In this document: in pieces, positions 48,095 to 61,754 of the stretch
How positions within the stretch are numbered: the first letter of the stretch is position 1
Layout of the letters: each line of letters starts with the position of its first letter
NCBI GenBank assembly: GCA_040954595.2
Contig: CM082594.2
Location: forward strand, 11,904,001-11,968,000
Length of the DNA: 64,000 bases
From: Balanoglossus misakiensis
Taxonomy: Eukaryota > Hemichordata
Direction of reading: 5' to 3'
Made by a program: the position numbers and the translations under genes
The notes under the pieces: model-generated
The model's database searches: none
What the model was told of the DNA's origin: nothing
Seen by the model: only the letters and a program-made list of their open reading frames with translations

Positions 48095-48270
48095 AATAAA
48101 CATTTGGGGTCCAATGTAAAATTTGAATGAGAATGCCTAATTGTCAAAAAATTTACATTCAAAATGGCCGCCGGTCTCTATGAGAAAAAATTTAAGTAGT
48201 AATTTTTATGTACCCCTTGTTTTCTTCTCTGTATTCAACAAGCAAAGAATCAAAGCTTAAAGGGACAAAG
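48095..48270 (-). repeat. Interspersed repeat family, copy 3 (reversed)
   Basis: On the minus strand the order is GATTCTTTGCTTGTTGAATA, GAGAAGAAAACAAGG and GGCGGCCATTTTGAATG, matching the landmark order of copies 1 and 2. It is shorter and diverged. Confidence 0.6.
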
Positions 48271-51200
48271 TCTCTCTCTCGCTGCCCTTTTCCCATTATT
48301 TACATTTGATACAAGACACCGTTTATGTTGTTCTACATGCTGCATTTTAAGAACAAATGTACCATTTGTGCGTTTTGCGCATTTATAGATGCTTTGTATT
48401 GTGTATTAATTATAATGCTTTGTATACAGAGTCTAGTCATATTAAACAGGGACCACACATGGCCTGCCCCAACATATATCTACTTTTATATACTGGGATT
48501 TGAATTTTAAAAGGTATGGGTGCAGCAGTTGCAAAAAATTAGATTTATGTTCAACATTTGATATATTTGCTAGCTTAAGTTATTTTTAATAAGACTGCGC
48601 ATCGGATTTCTCGTAGATCGTTAATTTTAATGATATATTCTATCAGCTGTTGTTTCAGCTGCGTGTGATTACATAAAGAAAATTTGTGGCTGCAGTGTTT
48701 TGTTCCTCAAATGGGTAAAAAGACATCTAAAAGTATTTTAACTCTTATCAAAAATTTCCCTACTTACATCACCGCCATTCAACATCATAACAAAACTAAT
48801 ACTGTTTATTTGACTAATTAAAGGTAAAGTCTGATAAAAAACAGTGTGAATGTTGACTGTGCCAAGCAAGATCAATATATTTATGTGAGCAATATATGTC
48901 GCTGTATCCACTGAGTCTCTTGATATTAATGTGTACATGTGGCCATGTGTATATGACTTGTGCGAATATGTAAATGTCACACCTATGTTAATATCACTTG
49001 AAAAAAAATGTGCTGTGGTATTTAATAATCAACACAGTCAATTGGTTTAGTTAAATAATCTTGCTAAATTGTTTATTACACAATGTACACCTATGAATTA
49101 GATGTGAAGACCATCACTGCACTTGCTTGATAAAGACAGGTAGCAGTTTCAAAAACTGTCTGTGAACGGCGCCACAGGCAATTCGCTTATGATTTTATTA
49201 CGTGCTTCTCAAAGCACCTGCATAGCTTTTTTCAGATTTGAACATTTTAATAATGGCATGATAAAACTTCTATAAAATAAACAAAAGAATCAGCCTGATG
49301 AGGAGACATGGTGTCTTTTTGTGACGTATAACTCCCAAACACATGTGCAGGTGAAAACTATAGACTTCCAACTTTGGGAGCAACTTTGTTGTATAATTTG
49401 GCTCAAACCTTCCCGATACAACCAGATCATAATCAGCCTGCCGAAAAATAACTCAATGCTTGGAACAGAATATCTTAAAATGAGCCTTGAGTCACAGCGA
49501 TTTGAGTTGTGCTGTGACATTTATATAAACAACGCTGTGAAATTTGCAAAGAACTGTAATTATAAACTCATACTGAAGGGGTAAGATAGTTCTTCATATG
49601 AAGAATACATTCGTATTTTTAAGCTGATAAATCATCTGGCTGAAAATCAAGTTATTCGTGCATCAAGTGCTGTAGTGTAATGCCTTGCCAGTCTCGTTAG
49701 GCAAGTTGCAACTCTAGTGTTTGAAGAACGAAAATAAGTCACATGCTTTATTCTAAATTTAGAAATAGAGCGAATTTTTTTCCTCACAATATTTCAAATG
49801 AGTTGCGCCAAATACCCAACATTGGATTCTTGTTGATCGGCTTTCATCAATGTGAATTAAGTATTACTTGAATGAGATTGAAAGCCGTGGTTTGATAAAT
49901 CTGTCACATGTGTCTCTGATGGAAAATTGTGAAAGAAAATATTCGATGTGCCAGATTACAAGAATACACTGAATTTTTAATACTCCAGAGTTGCATATAT
50001 CTATCTGTATGTAGGTCTTGTTTAGGAACTGCTGTGGTGTTTCTGAGGGATTACTGTCTCAAATAAAAGATTCAAATGGCATACCCCAGGGATACAAGAA
50101 AACAAACCAGGGATTAAAAGTCAAACTTGGACAAGTTAATAGTAACATTTCACTTGTACATGTACGACCTTATGTCGGTTACTTAGTTCCCGTAATTTCC
50201 TGTTTTGTGACAAGATTAGTGTTCCTCTGTCTTCGTTTTATAATTGAACAGATTTCGATGCCTTTGGCGTGATGAAATAAACATGTTACTAAATATGTAA
50301 ATTTTCATCGGAAGAGTCTCTCTATGATTAGTGAGCTTCGATATCAATTAATGCCGTAAACTTGTTTTTCTTGAAGGCTGAGACGTTAGGAAAATGATAT
50401 TAAAACCTTGTTTGGTGAAGTTACAGTTCTGTAGGAGTCTAGACAGATTTCAAAACATCAACGCGATATAGTCCCCGTAAAGTAGCAAATGCTGTTGTTA
50501 TGCAGTTATGCAGGTCAAAGATCCCATCTCCTTACACTGTAAGAGAAAGCTGCGTAAAGACAATGCAGCTTGAACTTCAATACCTGTTTTTCAGTTTTGA
50601 GTGACATGTGAGAGAATATTATTAGCCAAAATTAACAATGATCATATTTTTCTTACAAGACTGGCCTATTGCATCACATTATAAAATGTGAGTAATGTCA
50701 GCATTTTACCATGACTACTAAATCTGTACATGGACATCAGGCTCGGTGCAGATCTCAAACTACTGTACAGAAAATAATGAAACGATTTATAGATTTTCTG
50801 CCTGATAAGTGTATTTGTTTCTTGGGATGATGATGACTCATCGAGTCAAGCTTGGCTATCAAAAGCCATGATGTATTTTGTGAGTGGCTATCTAAGTTTA
50901 ATGCTTCCTCTGAATGTATACACGTGTTCACATGTTAAAAAATCCAATGGTGCACTTGGTCAGACTCGGCATTTGCAAATGAAGGAACAGCCCCTGATCA
51001 CACGTAAATAATTGTCCACTGAGGGGTCTTGTCTTTGTCGCTGGTCTGGTCTATCTTTCGTACACCCTCTCTGTGAATTTTTAAATTTTACTGCATTGTG
51101 CAATTTATCCAAATACATAATAGCATATTCTGATGATAGCTGATGACGTGATAATGTAGAAAACTTATGCTGAGGCCTGATACACATCTGATTGAGCTTC

Positions 51201-51290
51201 AACCATGCCCGTGCAGCAAAATAAAAGCACTGATTGAGGAAGTTGTATTCCAAATTAACGCCCGCTCAATTTTAAAAGTTTTAATATTTA

Positions 51291-51433
51291 AGCAATAAAA
51301 CACCCCCAGCCATGGTATACCACGAGATTTTGACCAGTTCACGACATATACGCACGAGCGATAGCGAGTGCGTATATGGAGTTGAACTGGTCAAAATCGA
51401 GTGGTATACCATGGCTGGGGGTGTTTTATTGCT
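51291..51433. repeat. Large palindrome, arms of about 60-65 bases
   Basis: The left end AGCAATAAAACACCCCCAGC and the right end GCTGGGGGTGTTTTATTGCT are exact complements. The complementarity continues inward through CATGGTATACCAC and TTGACCAGTTC, then TATACGCAC against GTGCGTATA, with a small central loop near GAGCGATAGCG. Cruciform formation is likely. Confidence 0.93.
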
Positions 51434-51607
51434 ATTATATTATGCCAGTATATTGAAACTTTGCATAAAACATTTTAAAAAGGCATTTTCTTTGACTATG
51501 ATATATGACTGTGGTATATGGCTAATATATCACGGTCACATGTCGTGTCTCGACCAATCAAATAGCTTGATTTACACCATCAATATACTGGTATAATATA
51601 ATTGCCA
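51431..51607. repeat. MITE-like element with TIRs of about 26 bases, abutting the palindrome
   Basis: The left end GCTATTATATTATGCCAGTA continues TATTGA; the right end TCAATATACTGG continues TATAATATAATTGC. These are near-perfect inverted complements enclosing about 125 bases. The left end begins exactly where the palindrome ends. Confidence 0.75.
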
Positions 51608-51609
51608 AT

Positions 51610-54600
51610 AATTGTTCTTTACTGGCCGTGGAATATTACACCGTTGGAGGTCGATGGTATCACAATTGCGTTACAGCATTGATCAAATCAAATGGATGGG
51701 AATTAATGTGGGTTGGCAGGAAATATATCCTGATTAAACTGCCAGTGATATGTTAAACTGATTGGTACTTCGATGTCATTTGTCTTTTAGTTTTGTTATC
51801 AAAGTCCATGTGATGCTTATTTAATGCTCGCAGAAGAGTCGCCTGACGCGTGGGCATTTCTTAAGTATCGCTCCTTATATCAAAACTAGCAAGCCCACAC
51901 AAGTTTACTTTCATCTTCCTATGCATGATTTATTACTATCACGTGATAGTAAAATAGTCTACTGGCCATATAAATAGGCATTACTGCAACATTGTACAGC
52001 TCTTGTAATGGTTTCAATCAGGTCACATTATAGACATAGGTATGCTGTATTTTATTACTTACGTGATATGGCTAGTAATTGAACCACTGTCAACCAGTTG
52101 TTTGCACAAATCTTCATGGTTTGACTATTTATGCTCGACAATGTCAATAATAATCGATTTTAGAAAATACGAATTAAAGTTATCTAGATCTAATTATAGG
52201 ATACATGCCATGATCAATCAATACCAGTGCAGTTTACAAGAGTCGCAAGGCCATAAGATAAAACCAATCAAGAAAAATATCCTGAGAGTGAAACTTCAAC
52301 ATAATTGTTTTCAGTGCAGGATGTATCTTACGTACGTCCATTTTGTGCTGGACAGACACTTGATAACACCAATGTCAAAGTTTATGTTACTTGCACTTGA
52401 TGGATGAAATGCTTGACCAACTCTTAAGACCTTTCCAAAATTATGAGCGTCTTTTTCATCTGAGTAAATAAATCAAAGTGACTATTTTAATATCGTAAAT
52501 ATGTAAACTATGGAAATGCAATGAAACATGCAACAGAACCCATAAACCATGGTTATCACCATGACAGATTATCACCATAGGCTGTGTCGACTAATGTCTG
52601 CGTTTTGTTTTACAGTGGCATAGGGACGTATAATGATGTTAGGAAAAGAATGTCGCATTGACAGAAACCACTGCATGAGAAGGACTCAAAAGATGTCAGG
52701 TGCAAAATGTTAATAATCACAAAATATCGACACCATAAAACTCTTTATTCTGTCAGGAATCGAGTATATCTTGGTTTATGCTCTAATCTTTATCATAACT
52801 CAAAGATATTATGTACACTAATTCAAAGATTAATTACTCAAATTTACTGTAATTATTACTGAATAGCTTTATGTGGCATACAAATTTTCTAGCCAAGCCA
52901 TCCCTGACAGCATTACCGTAGACCTGGTATCATTAAATTTAAGACTGCCCATTGATAGCAATAGTGCAAAGCACGTATAAACCCATGTGTATTTGACTAG
53001 CATACAAACACTTCCACATAGCACAATATTTAAAAACGGCATTTCTGGAAAAAGTCAAAGTACAGTTACAGACAAAGTGTACACATTGACCAGTAAGTTG
53101 AGCAGACACACACCAGAATTTGTATTATGCCAGCTGAGCAGACATACTCAATAAAGTAATGGCGAAAATTACGTTTATTCGAAATAACTGCTCCTCGAGT
53201 GACGCAATTGAAATGAAGTGACTGCCTAATAAGTTGAAAGCGCCGTTTGTAGTAAGCCCTTCTCAGTTTCTTTAAACTACACATATATTAGATTTTAACA
53301 AGTGAAAACCTCGTTAAGATTCAATCTGCAACATTGATGTTCCATTTCCGTCGAATTACTCAGAAACTCAGGAGAGCCCATAAATCACAGCTCGTTCTCT
53401 ACTCATGCACTCTAGGGATCCTCAGCATGTCGCCCAACTTGTCTTTTTCCAATCCGTTCATGCAAATCCCATAAACCCGTGTCTTACCATTAAGGCTCTC
53501 CCCCAAGTGTGGCTTTTAAATATTTCTTTTTATTGTCGGTAGCTATGAACTGTAGTAAACTGTCATTCGTTCACAGCCAGCGGTACAACTCTGCGTCACC
53601 CAACTCAATAATGGAAAACCAGGACGGGACAGCATAGCCTAAAAGAGACTAGTAGCCGTTGAGAATATACATGTAACACCAAAAATGGAATGTTGAAAGT
53701 GTTCTAAGATCAACTCTTTTGATACAAGTATGAATGTGTCTTTTATAGCATATGACGTCAAAGGACTCTTTCGTCTGAAACATTTCTCATAATTAGCTTG
53801 ATCACACATTCACACGTTTGAAAAACCCAATATGTATTTCATCCAAGATAAATCAATTAAATACATGTAGTAGACGAAAAATGGTTGACGTGCTATAAAC
53901 ATCCCTTATGCGTTCGTTTGGAAATGGAAAAATAAAACATGGGATGTTTAATTAATTCAAAGACAAAAATATTGTCAGTATGGGGTTTTCCTTCGACTTA
54001 AAAACAGACTGTGGATACTATGACATTTCAAAAGGCTTAAAGATGTGTTTTCAAAGTTCTTGTCTAAAAAATATATTAAAAAAGTGACATACAGCTGGTC
54101 AGTTTATTTGAACTTTTGATGATAAGAGAAAAACAAACCAACAATTGATAAATTTGCTAGCAAAAGAAAAATCAAAATTATTGGTTGCGGGAATTAAGCA
54201 GATCATTCCGTTGACTTTTAAATAAAAAAAAGCCTTTTAAAACAGTCGTCTTAAACTGTCATGCGCAGATTTGTCTTTGCTTCACTGATTTATTGTCTCT
54301 GAATGGCTACAAGCACATCTCTCATTAAAATTGACAGTCAGCGGTTCAAACTGGGTCAGAAGTCGTCTGATATGGCTACACATCACGAAAGGGTGGACTA
54401 TTTTAAAAGCTCATCTCTGGCGAGGAGTACTTTGATGCGAAAGAGGTAGTCAGCCAACACTGACAATCTATACTTCAACACGCAGCAGGATGCTGACACT
54501 TTAATGGGTTTACATTTCTAAACTTACAAAGACGGCAACCGTGTAAATGTTTTTACGTATAATCACTGGGGTGCCAAGAAAGGCGTCACAAGATGAGGAA

Positions 54601-57600
54601 CTGTAACCATATGTACCAAAGAAATTTACACATTTACCTATATAACTTGCGAATTGTGGATATTTTTGAATTATAATGCATGAACAAAATTTAGTGTCCC
54701 CATGTAATAACTTCAAACTATGGTAGCTTTTCAATTGGAAACAGCATATACATTGGGTGTTTTAAATCCCACAGCAGAATCACAGAATGAACATCGGTGT
54801 ACATGTAGTATATGTTTGGCCGGTGTTTCATCTTTCCTCTGGTAATCTACTGAAACTGGGCATGGGAAATGTAAGAATGGTTTTGGAACACTGGTACTAA
54901 GGAACTATTTACCATCGGTCAAAATTCATTTTCTAATCAGCAGCAACAAAAACCTGTTATTACATAAATGGGAAATTGCAATCAAGCCGTTTCTGGAATA
55001 ATCATGGTGCCCTGTTTATACATGTCTTGCGTTGATTAGTAATGACCTCAAATTCAGTGCAGTATGGCAAATTATCCTGAAGCTTCCTCTCGGTTGAAGT
55101 GATAAATAAATCTGCACTTGCAGGTATTTGAGTCAGCCCTGTTTACTTCTTTGAAGTGAACGTTTTATGCAAAATTCAAATAGAAAAGGAAAGTATTTGT
55201 GTTTAAGCTGTAAAATTATAAATATTTCATTCTACAGGATGTTTAACATAAAAAAACTGGTGCACACCATGTAGGACTGATCATGAAAACACATCCAAGC
55301 GATTACCCAAACAATCCAGTAAGCTTGTTGGGGTTCTTAAAACCATTAGCCTTTCATCCGGGATTAATTTAAGTCCAGGTGTGGATTTAAACGAATAAAA
55401 TATAGTTTTCCCCTGAGGTTTGGAGCTTTATGCTCACGTCAACATAACATGCAGGTATAAACACCACAAACAACAATTGTTAATGTTACAATACCTCGAT
55501 ATTAAAAAAACTTCCTTTATATTATTTTTAAAAATGTTACTGTTTGCGGTTTGTGTTGTATTACTATGCAACTTAATTCCCACAGAGCCACTTTTCGAGT
55601 GAAAAGTTAGTGTAACAATACTACAAATAGTTTGCGCAATACGAAGACATTGCTAAACCGTTTTGATTTTCTGCAGTTTTCTCAAATCGGTGTAAAGATG
55701 CTCCAGTTGGTGCAGGCAATGGGCCAAACAAGGACTCGTACTAAGGTAAATTGTAGCCGAGCATTCAGTTTTCCCAGTATAAGAAAAACTTTGCAAGGCC
55801 GCGCAAAGCATGGATGCTTTCGGCATTTAATTGAATCTGTATACAGAACATTCATCTACGAGAATCACAGCTCTATCGGCCGTATGCTATTCCGGATGAC
55901 ATGCACCAAACTGAATGACGACAAAGTTACCCACTTATTGTGCATTTGTTTAGCAAGGCATACTGTTGCAAATGGCTTTATCAGTATATCCAGTGACCCT
56001 GAATATTTTTCTTTCTGACTCAACGACTTCTAAAGATATCTCAAGTTAGAATTCTTATCCATCTTTTTGCAATCCTTTTGAGTAGGGTTTTACGCATATG
56101 AATTCCATGACGTCATCGAAAATGCTATATGTTGTCATAGTGATGAGATGTAGTCCTAAATAGTCCTTGCAGATATAAGCTTTTCATTATGTTATATTCT
56201 GAATAAACAAAGTACTTCCAACCCTGTGTTGGATATATTCATCTACATCCACATCTAGCGTTACATATTTCATTTATTATCAAATGTCACACAAAATTCT
56301 TAATCATGACTTTTGGTGATAAAACATGTTATTGTCAGCCATGTTTCGTCTAAAGAAATTCTACTACAAAGGTTTTGGATTTCAACGAAATGCCAAATGC
56401 TCCCAATATCTTCGAACAGAGAGAAGGCTTTGCTTAAGTTGTTCTGGGGAAATTTCCAAAATGGATTTAATTGACCATTAGGCCCGGGGTTTGCAGCTTT
56501 TTGTCAACTGTCTCCGACAGCCACTGTGTAAAGGGTAGCTTTCGCTGCAAATCAATCGAAGAACAACTGCTTTTGTCTTCGTGGCATACTTTATCCATTT
56601 CCTATGTGATGTTTCATACATTTCTCTGAAACACGTTTGTCTCATCTTTCGATTTTAGATAACAAATCACACGGATTCTATCAACATGCCCTTTTTTGCA
56701 ATTAACGAAATGGGGCTGTTTGGTGGGGGTACAATTTAACTGTTACTATGGCAACGACAAGCACATGCCGCAAAGTACAAAGCACACAAAGATCACATAT
56801 TCTGTTAACCTTAGACTTTCAGTAAATTAAAACTGGGAGACATAACACCTGGAGTTATACGAAATGGCAACAGCAAATGTAGTGTGCTCACCTGTAATAC
56901 CTACAGGAGGTGTCAGATCAAACAATTATCAAAAGTCAGTCGGCGATTTTTGCCTAGATAATTTATAAATGAAGCAATAATTGCATCCTTTTTTAGGCAG
57001 ATTGAAGTCGCTGTTGCTAATACTGTCCTAATATCACTCAAATCAAGTTGCTTGAAGTAAAAGAGATGGGCCAGTGAGTTCAGCATTGGCGTTTTGATTT
57101 GATTTTGTAGGGACAGTGCTCTTTGTTAATCAAAATGTGGCAACTTCTGCTAATACCGCAGCTGAGCCTCTTTACTAAAAAATCGAATTTATTAATCGAG
57201 TATCCGAAACCTCTCTTTATACAATTCCTGACCAGATATAAATGTGACCCTCCCCGTAGAACAGGTTTGTAAAATATGCCCCCACCATTCCTCCAGCCCA
57301 CAACTGAAAGCTCTCTTGTTTTGTAACTAATTCAAAATTTCTAGTTTCATTTTCAGTCTGAATACACAGAAAAGGGTTTATACTTGGTAATTTGTAAATG
57401 AGTATAATATATGTATGTGGTCTGGGTTGCAGAGTAAATGAGTGCAAATACGTAAAGACATGTACTTGCGTGTAGTGTGCAGTAGTCCAAATATGAATAT
57501 ATTTCTGGTAATTAGAAACTGAATTCTCGACCGTCAATAGTCATTGGTCTGAGGATACTTTTTAGCATTAAGTTTATTCATCGTAGGGATGGTAGCTCAT

Positions 57601-60600
57601 ATGAAAAAGAAAAGAGACGGCGTGCTGCTAGTTTGTTGTAACATTCATTGCATGCTAACATCAATTTGGTCATTTTACTTCACAAGGGACATGTGACGAT
57701 TTTTGTGTGAGGCGATGGCAAAGTTCAAGCTTGCGATGTACAAGGATAGTGATTAGATTTACATGTACGTTCGTTAAGACTGCTGAACCTAAAATTCAAA
57801 AGGCAATTGTTAATGTTATTAATTTCACGTGGCGTATTATCGGTTTCCCATGAGAACACCGTAAAACAAGGATTATATTTCCACCGACTCATCATGTCAC
57901 CAGGATTATCATTAAAGGCATCGCGAATCTGTCGAAGAGTAATGGCCAGAAAAAAAGATAGTAAACTCACCCCTAGGGTGCCTCGTAGCCTCCCCCGGGT
58001 GACTGAAACATATTATACACGTAATAAACGAGAACAGGGGAAACAATCCATCCCATCAAGTATACAAGCATCCTTTCCTGCAACTAACTCGGAGTGAGAT
58101 TGTGTTTTTTGGATAAATACGTCATACTGGATAAAATATGTGACATTCACTACAATAATGACATGAAATTTAACAGATCATATAAGACCCATACTCAGTC
58201 TGATATCTATCGCAAAACTCACCAGCTGACTGTTGAAGAATAAAAGACACAAAGCGTACACATGCGCATATTGCAAAATCCGAGGCACCACATTATTCAT
58301 ATTTTAAAATGGGGGGGGGGGGGGGGGGGGTAGGTGGGGGGATGGGGTGGGAGAGATGAACGATGATAATGGTAATGGGAATGTCCATAACCGAAACTTG
58401 ATGTGAATTTGCATGAAGCTGTTCATCATTTTTCAGTTTTCCTTGCTATGCCTGACAGGCATCATTCAGCGAGGAGCAATTACCATTGATGTGTTTGAGC
58501 ATTCCTATTAAATTGCAACAGACTATGGAACAAGAAAAGTCTGACTTAAAAACAAGAATGAACTCAGTATCTTTTAAGATAAATGTCTTGGCATTCTACT
58601 AGTTATTTCAGGCACTCCTAGAAAAAGAAAACAGTTTCATATATAGTTTTGTATTTGAGGTTTTTTTGCTGCTACAATTTTAAGTGATCATTCCTAGCTT
58701 GTCCATCACATCTTTCACGTGAACGACTAGAAATCAATCAAAAGATTTTTAGAAAGTCAATCAAACTGCAATGTGACAACAAGAGAAATTGACTGTGTTC
58801 TTCCAATTAATCACATCAATCCAAAAAATAGTCTTTCGGTCGATTTTCTTTTATTCAAAAAGTATAAACCACAAAACGTTAAATTGCAGATGACGTCAAT
58901 GCCTGGAAAATAAGCAAGATTGTCATTTTATCTAGAATTGATTTATTGGATGAAGCCCTAAGGTTCTGTCAAGTTGATTGGTCACTGCGTGTTAGATCAC
59001 AAATCCATGGCATAGCGACCAGTGTTGATTAATTCACTATCAAACCAGTTGCTTGCAGAAGTACTGTGTATTTCAGGATTGAGCCAAACTGAATGATCAT
59101 TCGGATATCACCATCTCATGTTGTAATTTGTGTTTAAGAGGCACTGGCATGTCTAATAATCGTGATAAAGTCTCATGAAGGGAAAATTAGAAGCGCCAAA
59201 TCGTCTGTTATTAATTTGTTGATTCATAAATCGACCCCTCTCGTATCTGATTAATCCTACTGTTGCCATCATTGGTTTAGGATTTTATACTCAGCAAACG
59301 CACTCAGATCTATCATAAGCGTTTACTACAACGCCCATGTAACTGAAATAAAATAAATTTGTTATTGGGCATGGGAGTTAATAATTAAAAACATACTTTT
59401 TAGATTTGTAGTTGTTCAGAACAGAACCCGTTCCGTGACCAACCCTGCATTAAGCCTCAGAAGCTTTTAATTGACTTTGTATGAGCAGATTGACTGATTT
59501 ACTGAGGCACGTCATTTCCGCGCAGTTGATCTCACATCAATAAAGGTTTCTTCCACCCAAATTTGTCAACTTCAATATGCTCAATTTGCTGCAGGTCACA
59601 TGAATACGGCGTAATGAAGCAAAATAAATGACCCCCAAATGGAGTCATCGCGTTCACATTTGCATTATCTCCCTGTGTTCATGTACGGTTGCAGAAGGAC
59701 AACGCTCAGTGAAAAATTTATGTTGATTGCAGTGTTCCGTCTGGCCAATAAAATGTACCTTGATTGGCTCATTGATTCAATTTGGGCAGAGTAAATCTAT
59801 AGTGGCAGCAAGCAGTTCCAATAACTTGGCGGGAAATGTACAATAGGATTACACAATGCTTGAATGTCTAATTAGTCCCTCTCTCCATAGTAGCATTTCT
59901 TTGGTAAAAAACGGCTACTGTAGGCTCACCTTTGGTTGCTAGGATGTAGTTTGTAAGCTTACCAGCCGGGAGGTTATATCGTTTTCACAGAAAAAAATAT
60001 TTGAAATCACAATCAGATTTGTGCTTTAATTTGTTTTTGATATGTATATTTCCAAACTAGAGAGGTATAATGTTGCAGTGGTAAGACAGTACCATTAAAC
60101 ATATCATGATTGCATTATTTCAAAAGTACCACATCACACATCAACACCTTACAATTGCATTCCAATACTCCAATTCACCCATGTCATGTCAATATCACAC
60201 TGTGTGCAAGTAAGTTTACAAAATCTCATCACCCTGGCCCACACAGCACAACACATCAGAGTATGTTGTTTCCCCATCACCCTTACTAGACTTTGATGAT
60301 AACATGGAATCACAAACATGATGGCATATCACATAGTGTTTGACATTCAAGGTGATGTGGCTGTCAGATCACTTGACTTGATCAAGAGCACTAACATGGA
60401 AGTGAAAAAATTAATGGCACCACGTGGCGTATATTCGTACTTTCGTCCTAAGGCGAGCCGGTCCGACACATTCAATTTCATACGATCTCTGGTGGAGCTA
60501 ACCTAATGTAAACTCGTCATTCATGGCAGCTACCCATGCTATAATACAACAATTTTGTGACAAAAACTTGAGGCGACAGACATGCTGTTGTGATATTCAT

Positions 60601-61560
60601 TCACTCTCTAGGGGAATTATGAAATGTCCTTTTGCTTCAAATTTGAGATCTAACCTAATAAAGTGTGGCGCCCCCACGTACATGTAGCAGCTTCGATTTA
60701 TGATAGCCATATGCTCCGATAAATATCGTTGTACCGCTGTGTTTTTTTCTGCATCCTCTTATGTCAAGCCTTGTTTCATCCGCACAATTGTGCAGATACT
60801 TGGAGATCTGTCCTGTGGAGATTAGCAAGTAGGCATCAGGATGGATGATTTTAAATCACCTTCTGATAGCCATATTTAACATTGAGACAACGTCGCTGCA
60901 CGATTACATCGCTCCTTTTTAGTTTTACTGGGGAGAAACTGTCGCATTCGTTTCCATGGTAACCGGTCGGCTCTGTCACTTAGAGGTTGCGGACATACTT
61001 TTATATGCAAAAAGGCAACCACATTTATTAAAAGATTAGCTGTGGGTGATGTGCAGGAGTCCTCCAGAATCAGAGATTTCTGACTCTGATGCTGAAATAT
61101 TAATTCGCAGAAGAAACTGTTGTGTTGCACAGTCCTATCTAAACTGTATCCGGTCAGTGTACCTCTATAGAGACAAAGGAGAGAAATGATTGGATGCTTC
61201 AGGCACGACGTAATACCATATATTGTAAGCGCATAGCTAGTCGTCTTTGGCATGCAGTGTGTCGGCAATAAATTACACGACGGAGGGAGTGTACCGATGT
61301 GTATATATGAACACAAAGGCAGATAGTTTTACGAGTAGAATCGGAGCCTGCAATGTGTGTACATGATCACTGTGTCTTCACGCCTGAGAGTGGGAACTCT
61401 GACCTAATTCAACTTGCTGAGCGTTGTGAAGCCTTGAGAAGTACCCAGCATCCGGCAGACGGACTCGCATAATTTCTTTAGCTGAATGACGGAATCAATG
61501 CGAAGTGTTTAAAGGTGTCTCTCATTTAAGATGGTGACCTTGTTTATCATGACCAGACGT
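51610..61560. other. Long noncoding stretch upstream of LBD 3
   Basis: About 10 kb without a recognised gene. One short acceptor-donor-bounded open segment lies at 55677-55745 (VKMLQLVQAMGQTRTRTK, then GTAAAT) but matches no family I know. A G20 run lies at 58311-58330. The longest minus-strand frame (60876-61316) has no motif. Confidence 0.5.
58311..58330. repeat. G20 homopolymer with further G runs
   Basis: Twenty consecutive G, followed within 20 bases by G6 and G4 runs; strong G-quadruplex potential and a likely assembly weak point. Confidence 0.95.
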
Positions 61561-61564
61561 GTCC

Positions 61565-61597
61565 TTTAAAAGAGATCGGCGTTGTTGTCGCATCAGA
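61565..61597 (+). promoter_or_regulatory. Possible core promoter of LBD gene 3
   Basis: A TATA-like TTTAAAAG (61565-61572) lies about 190 bases before the ATG at 61755; a start near 61597 would be expected. A pyrimidine-rich acceptor-like TTTTTTTCAG at 61688-61697 is an alternative explanation, in which a short untranslated exon is spliced on. Confidence 0.3.
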
Positions 61598-61754
61598 ATC
61601 TCTCCTCTCCATAAGCGTTCAGTCTTCAGTGCATTTGTGCTGACACGCCTTCACTACAGAACAGCGTAGCTCGGAGCAACAAGAAGGTTTTTTTCAGGTT
61701 CTGCTTATTCTCTTGTGCATGAAGCAAACTCTTGGCGTACCAAAAGTTGTTGAA

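Larger units (their letters stand above)
42600..51285. other. Long noncoding stretch
   Basis: About 8.7 kb with two dispersed-repeat copies and two microsatellites but no recognised exon. Open frames such as 44972-45278 and 45324-45613 have no motif or phase-matched splice sites that can be defended. Confidence 0.5.

Noticed and set aside
55677-55745. Acceptor-donor-bounded segment encoding VKMLQLVQAMGQTRTRTK
   Set aside because: The splice signals are fair but the peptide has no recognisable family and no partner exons were found.
60876-61316. 146-codon minus-strand open frame
   Set aside because: The composition looks random and no motif is seen; it overlaps the upstream region of LBD 3.
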